Shown here one piece after another: positions 7,870 through 14,911 of a stretch of DNA of 40,546 nt (position 1 is the stretch's first letter; each line of letters begins with the position of its first letter). The notes below the pieces were generated by a model that made no database searches, had not been told where the DNA came from, and was given only the letters and a program-made list of their open reading frames with translations. This DNA is from a virus. The position numbers and the translations under genes are program-made. Location: the IMG/VR virus record IMGVR_UViG_3300009071_000020, positions 1 to 40,546 of that record, one strand, 5' to 3'.

Positions 7870-8103
7870 TCACCTTACTTCCATACCAGTGAAGCCGGTT
7901 TGAGTCCACCCACGTGCCTTGGCATGTGCATCAACAATATCTTTATATTCAGCTGATTCCCACATTCCAACTTTAATTGCCCATGCTTTCATGTCAAGTT
8001 GAATCATAATAGATTGCTCACCTTGTGTTGGTTGAGCATAGATGCGTTCAGCTTCACACTCTACCATGTTCCACTTTGCATTTTCATTTTCAAATTTAGA
8101 CAT
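7870..8103 (-). CDS. Hypothetical protein, 77 aa
   Basis: A short soluble acidic protein beginning MSKFENENAKWNMVECEAER, with Trp/Met-rich amphipathic helices and no recognised motif. AGGAG sits about 8 bases upstream of the ATG. It lies in a run of small minus-strand genes downstream of the sigma70-type promoter at 8761-8789 and is probably an early-expressed gene of unknown function. Confidence 0.75.
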   Translation of the reverse strand: MSKFENENAKWNMVECEAERIYAQPTQGEQSIMIQLDMKAWAIKVGMWESAEYKDIVDAHAKARGWTQTGFTGMEVR

Positions 8104-8116
8104 TGTAGTCTCCTGA

Positions 8117-8350
8117 TTATACTTCTATTGTCGAATGAAAGTAGTTAGATTCAGCAATACCGTAACGGTACACAGGATCATTTACAGTTTCAAGCAAGTC
8201 TGCTCTATATCGCTTGCTCATTTTAGTTAGTGCAGTTTTAGCTGCTGGCATTGTCTTGTAAGACTTAGTAGCATCTGGACGTACTAAGCCTGTACGCTGA
8301 TTCATTTTACCCATGATAAAAGTGCTTGAACGTTCATAGATATAATACAT
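8117..8350 (-). CDS. Conserved small phage protein, 77 aa
   Basis: I start this at the ATG at 8350, which overlaps the stop of the previous gene as TAATG. The upstream extension to 8380 has no support. The sequence begins MYYIYERSSTFIMGKMN and contains KSYKTMPAAKTALTKMSKRY and YGIAESNYFH. From memory, these blocks occur in small proteins of T4-like cyanophages. Function unknown; it is translated with the preceding 124-aa protein. Confidence 0.8.
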   Translation of the reverse strand: MYYIYERSSTFIMGKMNQRTGLVRPDATKSYKTMPAAKTALTKMSKRYRADLLETVNDPVYRYGIAESNYFHSTIEV

Positions 8351-8724
8351 TACGCTGCTTCCAGTTCGTTTGCTGCACAAACATAAGCTCGGTTGTACTG
8401 TCCAATTTCAATGTCCGTGTAGTGCGAACGATGAAAGTAATCAGACATTGCGTCATCATTGTTGAAGTACTTGGGACCTTTCATAGCGTCCAGCAGTTCG
8501 TTAAGGAAGTCACGTGCTACACCATTGTAGTGTGTGTCGATCCAGTATACGTTTACATCTTCGTAACCGTCACGGATATCAAAGTCAATAACACCGCTCT
8601 TAACTTTAACAACCAAGGTGCTGTGGTTGCGAATAGCAATAGTAGCTTTCATGTTGTACTTTTTAAGCACGGCTTTGATAGCTGGAGCAAGTTCTTTTTT
8701 ATCTGCTTGGGATACGTATGCCAT
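8350..8724 (-). CDS. Conserved phage protein, 124 aa, first gene after early promoter
   Basis: Begins MAYVSQADKKELAPAIKAVL, followed by NHSTLVVKVKSGVIDFDI, VYWIDTHYNGVARDFLNELL and SDYFHRSHYTDIEIGQYN. I associate this domain layout, from memory, with phage and mobile-element proteins of unknown function. An AAAGGA ribosome-binding site precedes the ATG. It is the first gene behind a consensus-like sigma70-type promoter (8761-8789), so it and the genes down to 7374 are likely early genes. Confidence 0.8.
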   Translation of the reverse strand: MAYVSQADKKELAPAIKAVLKKYNMKATIAIRNHSTLVVKVKSGVIDFDIRDGYEDVNVYWIDTHYNGVARDFLNELLDAMKGPKYFNNDDAMSDYFHRSHYTDIEIGQYNRAYVCAANELEAA

Positions 8725-8760
8725 TTTGTGCGTCCTTTGTTTTGCTTAACTTATACATAT

Positions 8761-8789
8761 AATATAACACCAAGACGTCTTGATGTCAA
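8761..8789 (-). promoter_or_regulatory. Strong sigma70-type promoter with palindromic spacer
   Basis: Minus strand TTGACA (8784-8789), a 17-base spacer and TATATT (8761-8766). The spacer contains the perfect 12-base palindrome CAAGACGTCTTG (8771-8782), which could be an operator. It drives the 8350-8724 gene. Confidence 0.8.
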
Positions 8790-8839
8790 GAGAAAAGTGA
8801 ACAAAGGTTATTAATGATTACAATAGGTTATAAAATAAT

Positions 8840-9337
8840 TTAAATTTTATTTCTGCTGTCAATTACTTCAAATGTGGGAGTAATTATATCCTGTGATTTG
8901 ATGTCTGTAAAGATGCCGTGCTTGCACACATACTTTCCACTGAATGTGGGAGACCATAATCCAACAGTGAGAGTTTCTGGAATTCTTAGTGAAAAGTTTA
9001 CTGGTATATTTTTGCCAGGATACATGCTGGCAGAGGGCGCCTTTACCAAATGCCGTGGAGTTAATACGATCATATCGCCATTTTCTGTATTGGTAAGATA
9101 CACTTTGAAATCTATCAAGTTACACATTACTGGTCTATCAAGTGTTCCTGAAGTTTCTAACACAGTGTCGGTGGCGAGATCTACTGGAGTCACAACATAA
9201 CCGGTAAAGTTTTCCAATGGACTTGCATATTGTAGTTTCATAAAGGTGTGAAACATAATCGTGATAAATGTAATCATGGCAACTGTGATTAGTGCCAAAA
9301 GTATATTCACTCCATGTATGCTAAAGATTGCTTTCAT
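8840..9337 (-). CDS. Single-pass membrane protein with exported domain
   Basis: A 165-residue protein with one N-terminal hydrophobic helix (about residues 8-33, GVNILLALITVAMITFITIM). The remaining ~130 residues look like a beta-rich domain (YVVTPVDLATDTVLETSG, IPVNFSLRIPETLTVGLW). The topology suggests an inner-membrane anchor with a periplasmic domain. I do not recognise the family. Possible roles are superinfection exclusion or envelope modification, but nothing in the sequence decides this. It ends just before the 8761-8789 promoter region. Confidence 0.75.
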   Translation of the reverse strand: MKAIFSIHGVNILLALITVAMITFITIMFHTFMKLQYASPLENFTGYVVTPVDLATDTVLETSGTLDRPVMCNLIDFKVYLTNTENGDMIVLTPRHLVKAPSASMYPGKNIPVNFSLRIPETLTVGLWSPTFSGKYVCKHGIFTDIKSQDIITPTFEVIDSRNKI

Positions 9338-9349
9338 ATATGTATTTAG

Positions 9350-9739
9350 TTAATCCCAATGATTTTTTTCCGTTAACTGACGTTGGAATTCTGCCATAAT
9401 ACTACGCCAATAATCTGTAGAGTATCGCAAACTCCAACCTCCAATGTTTACTACTACAAAGTCAGCTGAAACACGTTCTGGGCGAGGACCGCTTCTGCTA
9501 CGATAAATCCAATACTTGCCATCACGTGTGTGTAAACCTTGTACGCCTTCGCCATCAGGACCATGTTCCCAATTGTCAGCAATATGTTGAAATTGTTCAA
9601 TTGACATTTGACGACTAAAGTTTACATAGTCAGTAACACGGAAACTGATTTTTACCGTGCTTTCGTCTTTAAAAACATAAATCTTCAGCGGCTCGCTCAT
9701 TCGCCATACATTATTTTCGTCTAAATTTGGATGTGTCAT
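9350..9739 (-). CDS. Hypothetical protein, 129 aa
   Basis: Soluble protein with several Trp and Tyr residues and blocks VKISFRVTDYVNFSRQM, DGKYWIYRSRSGPRPERVS and GGWSLRYSTDYW. No family is recognised. Its ATG overlaps the stop of the 9736-9999 gene in ATGA, so the two are coupled. Located between the structured RNA at 10021-10095 and the membrane protein gene at 8840. Confidence 0.72.
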   Translation of the reverse strand: MTHPNLDENNVWRMSEPLKIYVFKDESTVKISFRVTDYVNFSRQMSIEQFQHIADNWEHGPDGEGVQGLHTRDGKYWIYRSRSGPRPERVSADFVVVNIGGWSLRYSTDYWRSIMAEFQRQLTEKNHWD

Positions 9740-9999
9740 TCGATTGATTTTCTTTTCTCTTTTATGGCTTCTTCAATATCCATTATTTGTTCATTTTCAA
9801 TTAATCTAATAATTGTTTCTGTTACGCCAATTTCGTGTTGTAACATTCCCATCTTATCCATTAGCTTTTGTAATTCAGTTGTATAAAACTCAAGTTCTTT
9901 TCTTTTCCGGGATCTCTGATCATATATGTCGGTAATGTCAATTATTAGCCTGGGAGACTTTAATTCATCGCCACCACTATTGTGTCCTATTAAACTCAT
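9736..9999 (-). CDS. Small coiled-coil protein with IGHNSGG N-terminus
   Basis: The start at 9999 is chosen because GGAG lies 8 bases upstream; an ATG at 10011 would add four residues. The 87-residue product begins MSLIGHNSGGDE, a short N-terminal signature I know from many phage small proteins. A coiled-coil-like helix follows (RSRKRKELEFYTTELQKLMD) and a Glu/Lys-rich end. Function unknown. It is the first gene after the 10021-10095 structured RNA. Confidence 0.75.
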   Translation of the reverse strand: MSLIGHNSGGDELKSPRLIIDITDIYDQRSRKRKELEFYTTELQKLMDKMGMLQHEIGVTETIIRLIENEQIMDIEEAIKEKRKSIE

Positions 10000-10020
10000 T
10001 TTAAACTCCATTTTTAAAAG

Positions 10021-10095
10021 AAGCAGGTTGTGCTGTCCGCTGACGCTATTCCTCTCGGGGGTTCAAGACCCGGGCCAATTAATGCCAACCCGCTT
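10021..10095 (-). ncRNA. Structured RNA or large terminator after the reductase gene
   Basis: The ends of this 75-base stretch form a 10-bp stem with one G-T pair: AAGCGGGTTG (10095-10086) with CAACCTGCTT (10030-10021) on the minus strand. The interior is unusually GC-rich for this genome and holds a GGGT...ACCC hairpin. It is followed by CTTCTTTTA, so it may terminate the oxygenase/reductase operon. It also begins exactly where a transcript from the box at 10101-10108 would start. No known RNA family was recognised. Confidence 0.5.
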
Positions 10096-10100
10096 GTGGT

Positions 10101-10108
10101 TATTTATT
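10101..10108 (-). promoter_or_regulatory. Near-consensus T4-type late promoter box
   Basis: Minus strand AATAAATA, one mismatch from TATAAATA, directly after the reductase stop and just upstream of the 10021-10095 structure. Confidence 0.35.
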
Positions 10109-10109
10109 A

Positions 10110-10874
10110 TCAGATAGTTTCCACAAAAGCTCGCTCTTGAACAAAATGACCGGGTGATCTCATTGTACCATGTTCCCAACCAGCAGCTTCTAGCATGTCA
10201 CGAATTTCATTGTTAAAGGCAGGCCCGCCACAAATCATTATTCTGTCTCTGCTTTTGTCGAAGAATTCTTGGTCAATTCCCAGGTCACGGAACACGCTAC
10301 CGTCGGCGATGTTGTCCGTAATTCTTCCAGTGAATCTACCCTCTCCAGGTTCTTCTCTAGTGACGGTTTGATACACTCGAGCTCCGTGTGCTTCAATTTC
10401 TTCCCGGAACACGAGCTCATCGTTAGTACGACAAGTGTGAGTAACGATAACTTCTTCATAATATTCATATACCTCTGGATGTCTTGCTAGACTTAAGAAA
10501 GGTGCTAGTCCTGTACCTGTGCTAACCATCCAAAGTCTACCATTTTCATTAATACATGGCTCTGGATCAAGATTACGAAGCAACAATGTACCGATAGCAC
10601 GATGACTCACTTCTACAATATCTCCAACTTTAATGTGTTGTAGTTTACTTGTTAGTGGACCGTCTTGTACTTTGATACTAAAGAACTCTAAGAATTCGTC
10701 ATCTGGAGAATTAGCAATTGAGTATGCACGTGTTACATCCGCATCCGGTATACCAATCATAGTAAACTCGCCAGGCTGGAAGTTTTTCTTTTCCCACTCT
10801 GGGCCTTTTGTGGTTTTAAACCAAAACAAATCATCTGTGAAATGTTTAATCTCTAATACTGTTTCTTCGTTCAT
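10110..10874 (-). CDS. fpr: Ferredoxin/flavodoxin-NADP(+) reductase
   Basis: A 254-residue FAD/NADP(H) oxidoreductase of the bacterial FPR type, full length for the family. The FAD-binding pattern RAYSIANSP (about residues 49-57) matches RxYS. The nucleotide-binding loop VSTGTGLAPFLSLARHP is present, as are the ICGGPAFNNEIRDML block and the C-terminal FVQERAFVE typical of the subclass. It transfers electrons between NADPH and ferredoxin or flavodoxin in the cytoplasm. Its ATG overlaps the stop of a 2OG-oxygenase-like gene (TAATG), making it the third gene of a late-promoter operon. A phage could use it to support iron-sulfur or radical chemistry (ribonucleotide reductase, the radical SAM enzyme) or fatty-acid/haem redox steps; the partner is unknown. 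Unusual cargo for a phage. Confidence 0.93.
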   Translation of the reverse strand: MNEETVLEIKHFTDDLFWFKTTKGPEWEKKNFQPGEFTMIGIPDADVTRAYSIANSPDDEFLEFFSIKVQDGPLTSKLQHIKVGDIVEVSHRAIGTLLLRNLDPEPCINENGRLWMVSTGTGLAPFLSLARHPEVYEYYEEVIVTHTCRTNDELVFREEIEAHGARVYQTVTREEPGEGRFTGRITDNIADGSVFRDLGIDQEFFDKSRDRIMICGGPAFNNEIRDMLEAAGWEHGTMRSPGHFVQERAFVETI

Positions 10875-11641
10875 TATACTTCCTTATAGAATTGTATGTT
10901 TATCCCACTCTTTAGCCAACGATAATTTGGCTTGCTTCTGCGTGTGCAACTGGCATGTATCTGACAAGCATCAAAAAGCATCACATCACCAGGCGTGTAT
11001 GTAAAAACTTTTTCTATGCTCAAGCCTCTTAAATTACCAGAAGGTATTTGTGGAAATAAAAACTCAGTTTCTCTTTTATATTCTTTCTGCATGTCTGCTA
11101 TTTTACCATCAATAGTAGTACATTCAGGATATTCTCTTGCAACAGTATAGTCGCTGTTGCCTTGCTCACTTTTATGCAATCTGTCCAAAGTAACACTGTA
11201 ACCAATGTGTCTCTGATCAAAAAAGGCAGTTTGTGCGTCACTCCAATTGGTAATCATAAGTGGTATCACACAGCTCTTGTATGGTATGATATTGTTAGTC
11301 CACTCCTCGTTGCATTCACGCTCACTCAATAAGTCAACATGAGCATCATGTAACTGTGTGGTTATGTAAAAGTTTCCGCTGTGATTGTCGCTAAATTCAC
11401 CTATTTCTTTCTGAAACTTTTCTTTTAGGACTGGCATGTGTTCAAAAAGTTTGTTGACATCACATACTGGTTGCATATTGTTGCTGCTAGGTGCCCACTT
11501 TAGACGATCAGCTAACTGAAATTGTAACAAACTTAATTGTTCAATTTCGTCAGGGGTAAACATATTGTTGACCAGCCTAGCAGGCTCATAATTGTCAACA
11601 ATGGTCCGTTGATGTTTTTTGCAATTTTCTATATATGTCAT
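10874..11641 (-). CDS. 2OG-Fe(II) oxygenase-like protein, second tandem copy
   Basis: A 255-residue protein. The candidate iron site is HVD in TQLHDAHVDLL plus a distal His in FDACQIHASC, followed by an Arg/Lys-rich stretch and a final strand GINIQFY. The block IEKVFTYTPGDVMLFDACQ matches VENIVTWKPGDIIVFDTAR in the neighbouring gene, so the two are diverged tandem paralogues. The substrate is unknown. It overlaps the upstream paralogue by 4 bases (ATGA) and the reductase by 1 base, an arrangement that would give stoichiometric co-translation. Confidence 0.72.
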   Translation of the reverse strand: MTYIENCKKHQRTIVDNYEPARLVNNMFTPDEIEQLSLLQFQLADRLKWAPSSNNMQPVCDVNKLFEHMPVLKEKFQKEIGEFSDNHSGNFYITTQLHDAHVDLLSERECNEEWTNNIIPYKSCVIPLMITNWSDAQTAFFDQRHIGYSVTLDRLHKSEQGNSDYTVAREYPECTTIDGKIADMQKEYKRETEFLFPQIPSGNLRGLSIEKVFTYTPGDVMLFDACQIHASCTRRSKPNYRWLKSGINIQFYKEV

Positions 11642-12339
11642 TTTAAATATGTAAAAACACTAAGTCCTAATTTTTTACTAATACCGTTTTTATTAAAATT
11701 GGCGCCGCAGTGTATTCTTGCTGTATCAAATACAATAATATCGCCTGGCTTCCAGGTAACAATATTTTCCACACTCAATCCATGAAATGCATCATAATGC
11801 TGGTGTGAAAAATATTCAGTGTGCGTCTCTCGACAAAATTCCTTACCAGTATTATACTTTAACAAACTGTTATCTGTCAAGTCTTGATTGTAATATACAC
11901 TGGGAGATTGGTGACCAGGTCTGCGTATTTTTACAGGACCATTAAGGTAACACTGATCAAAAACTCCAAATTGTGTGGGCTCTATAATATCTAGAGGTAT
12001 TACAACTGTTTTGTGTAATCTAGGCCATAGTCGCTTATTATCATCATTGTGCAATATATGTGGCTTTCTGACTTCATAAAAATTACCAGCAAATGTCCCA
12101 TGTGGCCCTATAAGGTCAGTAATAAGACGATCAACATCAACCCACCAACCAGGTAATACGTCAGTTCTCTCTGGCCAAAAATCCACTGTTACTGGTCCAG
12201 TATTCTTGTAATTCTTTTCACTATTCTGGAAGGCGTGAATTAGCCTTTCCAGCAAGCGTTCACTTACTACATTTTCATGAACCACAGTCGGTTCAAGTCT
12301 GGATAATATTTCTCTTTTTTCTGATACTGTTCTTGTCAT
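11638..12339 (-). CDS. 2OG-Fe(II) oxygenase-like protein, first tandem copy
   Basis: The ATG at 12339 is preferred; it lies 28 bases from a perfect late box. An upstream in-frame ATG at 12363 would place the start at the promoter. The 233-residue product has a candidate HxD (HND in KPHILHNDDN) and a distal His in FDTARIHCGANF, followed by a basic segment and the strand LGLSVFTYL. This is the layout of phytanoyl-CoA-dioxygenase-like 2OG enzymes. First gene of the operon with its paralogue and the NADP reductase. No Shine-Dalgarno is obvious. The oxygenase call rests on motif layout. Confidence 0.7.
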   Translation of the reverse strand: MTRTVSEKREILSRLEPTVVHENVVSERLLERLIHAFQNSEKNYKNTGPVTVDFWPERTDVLPGWWVDVDRLITDLIGPHGTFAGNFYEVRKPHILHNDDNKRLWPRLHKTVVIPLDIIEPTQFGVFDQCYLNGPVKIRRPGHQSPSVYYNQDLTDNSLLKYNTGKEFCRETHTEYFSHQHYDAFHGLSVENIVTWKPGDIIVFDTARIHCGANFNKNGISKKLGLSVFTYLK

Positions 12340-12342
12340 AAT

Positions 12343-12350
12343 GATAAATA
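12343..12350 (+). promoter_or_regulatory. Near-consensus late promoter box, plus strand
   Basis: GATAAATA (one mismatch from TATAAATA) on the plus strand, 40 bases before the ATG at 12390. It partly overlaps the first bases of a transcript from the opposing box at 12367-12374, so the two form a compact divergent pair. Confidence 0.5.
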
Positions 12351-12366
12351 GCTTTATATACATACT

Positions 12367-12374
12367 TATTTATA
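12367..12374 (-). promoter_or_regulatory. T4-type late promoter box (perfect)
   Basis: Minus strand TATAAATA in the divergent gap, 28 bases upstream of the 11638-12339 start. It should drive the tandem oxygenase-reductase operon late in infection. Confidence 0.75.
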
Positions 12375-12389
12375 CTAGGAGAAAAATTC

Positions 12390-13742
12390 ATGGAAAAATT
12401 TATAGGTACTGAAACCCCATCTGAATTCATTAAACATAACTTGGTAGTAGGAATTCTTGCCAACAATCGTATCAAAGACCAAATAGCTGACGGATACTTG
12501 AAAAACCTAACTGAATTTTATACTCAGGAATTTTTCCTAGGAGGACTAACAGTAATATACGGAGAAAATCCAGAAGACTTGATGGCTCAAACAAGCGAAT
12601 TAGGAAAATCACATCTAGTTGCATTAAAGGTCGGTAATATCACTACATCTTTCCTAGACACTCTCATTAACTTTTTTGAAAGGTTTTATGATGATGAAGT
12701 TTTAATTGGTCACATCTTAGACAGGGGAGATAGCTATTATGAGATACACCCGCAATTCTTCCTAATAGATATTAAATGGTGGGAAAGTGTTGGAAAACCA
12801 ATGTTTGGTATTCGTAGACACAACACTGAGTGGGAAGCTACTATTCCCGAAAGAAGCAATGACAATTGGCATGACGATTACACTCCTAAATGGATTAAAA
12901 ATGGATCAACAAAAAGAACATATACCTCCAAAGAGTATGGCTGGAACATTATATCTCTTGCATTAGATAGTGGCAAAAAAGTAGGGGTATGGCAAAAGTA
13001 TATGCGCGACAGTAAAAAATATCTTTATCCCGAAGTCGAAGAAGCATATGCAGGAAACATTAATGAAGTTCTTAGATTGTTAGATACATCAAAGTTTTTT
13101 TGCTCAAATACCGAAGACATTCATGTTAGTGGAAACATTGTTGCAGATACAGTAATATGTACCGCAGGTGGACCATCGCCAATTCTACATGCGTTTGCTT
13201 ATAACATGAAATCTGGAGGAAACTTAGTAGTAGTAGATGTTAGTGAGCTTGCATTAAATATTATGCAAGATATGTTTGCTACATGGGATGGCAGAGATTA
13301 CCATAGTTGGCTAGAAGAATATAGAAAAAACTCTTCAGCAATTCGTGGTCGTATGATAGCATTTGAAAGAGTGGAAAAGCAAAGTAAATGGATGGACGAA
13401 ATTCCAGGTTTTGAAGAGTGGTATAATGAAGTTTGGCCGCATATCAATAAACAGTTCATTAAACAAAGTATTTTAGATGTTGACCAATTCACAAAACGCA
13501 TTGATAGTTTTTTCCAACCTGATAATATAGTAGTAGTGCATACCAGTAATATTTTCCATTATTTGCCAACTTCATTGTTTTACAACTATAATATAAGATG
13601 GCATTTGTTTTGGAAACTAAAAAATTATGTAACGAGAAAACAAGCTACTGTTGAAGGTCTAAAAGTTATTCAGAGAATACTGTTTAATGATCATCATAGA
13701 AAGATAATGGAGATTTTACCATGGTACAAGAAGATAGACTAG
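12390..13742 (+). CDS. Unknown 450-aa protein, Rossmann-like C-terminal half
   Basis: One of only two clear plus-strand genes. AGGAG lies 8 bases before the ATG. The N-terminal half has a YDDEVLIGHILDRGDSYYEI region and many aromatic residues. The C-terminal half contains DTVICTAGGPSPILHAFAYN then GGNLVVVDVS, which looks like a Rossmann nucleotide- or SAM-binding fold, possibly methyltransferase-like. A WLEEYRKN...GFEEWYNEVWP helical part follows. No family could be named with confidence. It overlaps the next gene by 22 bases, so its product probably works with the Asp/Asn-hydroxylase-like protein. A glycosyltransferase or methyltransferase role is conceivable but unproven. Confidence 0.78.
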   Translation: MEKFIGTETPSEFIKHNLVVGILANNRIKDQIADGYLKNLTEFYTQEFFLGGLTVIYGENPEDLMAQTSELGKSHLVALKVGNITTSFLDTLINFFERFYDDEVLIGHILDRGDSYYEIHPQFFLIDIKWWESVGKPMFGIRRHNTEWEATIPERSNDNWHDDYTPKWIKNGSTKRTYTSKEYGWNIISLALDSGKKVGVWQKYMRDSKKYLYPEVEEAYAGNINEVLRLLDTSKFFCSNTEDIHVSGNIVADTVICTAGGPSPILHAFAYNMKSGGNLVVVDVSELALNIMQDMFATWDGRDYHSWLEEYRKNSSAIRGRMIAFERVEKQSKWMDEIPGFEEWYNEVWPHINKQFIKQSILDVDQFTKRIDSFFQPDNIVVVHTSNIFHYLPTSLFYNYNIRWHLFWKLKNYVTRKQATVEGLKVIQRILFNDHHRKIMEILPWYKKID

Positions 13743-14470
13743 CAAAAGTTTTAGATTTCATACAAGAATGCAAGCAACATAAACACTACGCATATATTGA
13801 GTCGCCGCCAGAAGCGTATAGTTATTGGAAAGAAATAAGACAAACACGACAGTTATATTTTAAATGGATCATGAAACACAGTAATTGTCCCAGTTTACGT
13901 TTGAGCATTGATATACCACACCGAGAAATACTAGCAGAAGCAGAAAATGCAAACGAATACTTCGTAAAGCATCGTGGAAATAATCATCCTGGCTGGGAGA
14001 GTATGACATTGCATGGCCAAGGAATACATTATACCGACAACATAAAACAATATCCAGATGCGCCACAAGAATATAATTGGACTGAATTAACAAAATATTG
14101 TCCTATAACAACTGAGTGGTTCAAAGATGTGTGGCCTAATTCAGGCAATATGCAACGTGTTAGATTTATGATGCTGCGTCCTGGAGGTTGGATTACACCA
14201 CATCAAGATTTAGATCGTCGAGAAATTAGTGCATTTAATATCGCTCTCAGCAATCCAGAAGGATGTGAATTTGCAATGGAAGATGCAAATATTATTCCTT
14301 GGAAACCAGGAGATGTTAGAGGGATTGATGTTGGGAGAAAGCACTGCGTATACAACGGAAGCAATCAGGATCGCATACATATGATTGTTCATGACAACTG
14401 GAGTCCAAACAAATATGACCTCGTTTGTCAAGCATATGATGACTTGTTAATAGAGAATAACACTTTGTAA
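13721..14470 (+). CDS. Aspartyl/asparaginyl beta-hydroxylase-like 2OG oxygenase
   Basis: A 249-residue protein with the hallmark region of this family: RPGGWITPHQDLDRR (HxD), NIALSNPEGCEFAMED, WKPGDVRGIDVGRKHCVYNGS (distal His) and QDRIHMIVHDNW (2-oxoglutarate-binding Arg). Such enzymes hydroxylate Asp/Asn side chains or small substrates using Fe(II), O2 and 2-oxoglutarate. It overlaps the preceding plus-strand gene by 22 bases. Its stop is two bases before the predicted 3' end of the minus-strand tmRNA, so transcription converges there. Family call good, substrate unknown. Confidence 0.85.
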   Translation: MVQEDRLAKVLDFIQECKQHKHYAYIESPPEAYSYWKEIRQTRQLYFKWIMKHSNCPSLRLSIDIPHREILAEAENANEYFVKHRGNNHPGWESMTLHGQGIHYTDNIKQYPDAPQEYNWTELTKYCPITTEWFKDVWPNSGNMQRVRFMMLRPGGWITPHQDLDRREISAFNIALSNPEGCEFAMEDANIIPWKPGDVRGIDVGRKHCVYNGSNQDRIHMIVHDNWSPNKYDLVCQAYDDLLIENNTL

Positions 14471-14471
14471 T

Positions 14472-14647
14472 GTGCGACTATTCTGTTGCTAGGTCAGTCG
14501 CCAACCCCCACGTGCTTAAATTAAGCCGCTAATGCCATTTCTGGCGCTTTATTTGCGTTTGCAATTAAAAAGTTTGTTCGCGGTAACGGCGCTTACATCC
14601 CGGTAACTCCACTCTTCTATCCTGCCTGTCGATCCTATTTCGACCCC
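14472..14647 (-). ncRNA. ssrA: tmRNA, coding piece (permuted two-piece ssrA)
   Basis: The minus strand from 14647 reads GGGGTCGAAATAGGATCGAC, matching the conserved tmRNA 5' end and D-arm region. A resume codon GCA (14562-14560) opens a 13-codon tag, ANANKAPEMALAA, ended by TAA (14523-14521). The ALAA end is the classical protease-recognition end of ssrA tags. A GCGACT/AGTCGC helix (14474-14501) closes the 3' part. The 5' heptamer GGGGTCG pairs with CGACTCC of the acceptor piece at 14922-14916, with G-U as the third pair, the alanine identity element. The 3' boundary is approximate. tmRNA rescues stalled ribosomes and tags the nascent protein. Confidence 0.93.
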
Positions 14648-14659
14648 ATCATAAACACA

Positions 14660-14893
14660 CTATTCAAACCAAAGTAGGAAATCCATACTTCCTGTAATAT
14701 TATATAATACGATTAGTATCATACAAAACCACAGTAGCCAAAATAACCAAAAGCCTAAAAATCTGTACACCTTTTCCATAGGCAAATACTTTTCTAGAAG
14801 TGTAGTGATATCCCACACATATCTAAATTGTAGGAACCAACAAAACCATCTTACGTATTTGTTAGGTGTATTTTCTTTTGTTATCTTAGTCAT
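14660..14893 (-). CDS. 77-aa membrane protein ORF inside the tmRNA intervening segment
   Basis: The reading frame starts with ATG at 14893, behind AGGGA. It ends with TAG 12 bases before the tmRNA coding piece, and starts 18 bases after the CCA end of the acceptor piece. The product is very rich in Trp and Phe, with a soluble N-terminal half and one strong hydrophobic helix (about 46-66, including FWLFWLLWFCMILIVL). No family recognised. It fills the segment that is normally removed when a permuted pre-tmRNA is processed. It is either a real gene transcribed with the tmRNA or a chance open frame; length, ribosome-binding site and phage-like composition favour a real gene. Confidence 0.6.
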   Translation of the reverse strand: MTKITKENTPNKYVRWFCWFLQFRYVWDITTLLEKYLPMEKVYRFLGFWLFWLLWFCMILIVLYNITGSMDFLLWFE

Positions 14894-14911
14894 TATTCCC
14901 TAATGTGTTTA

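Noticed and set aside
10021-10095. Possible tRNA or tRNA-like gene
   Set aside because: A T-loop-like TTCAAGA is visible on the plus strand, but acceptor, D and anticodon arms cannot be formed on either strand.
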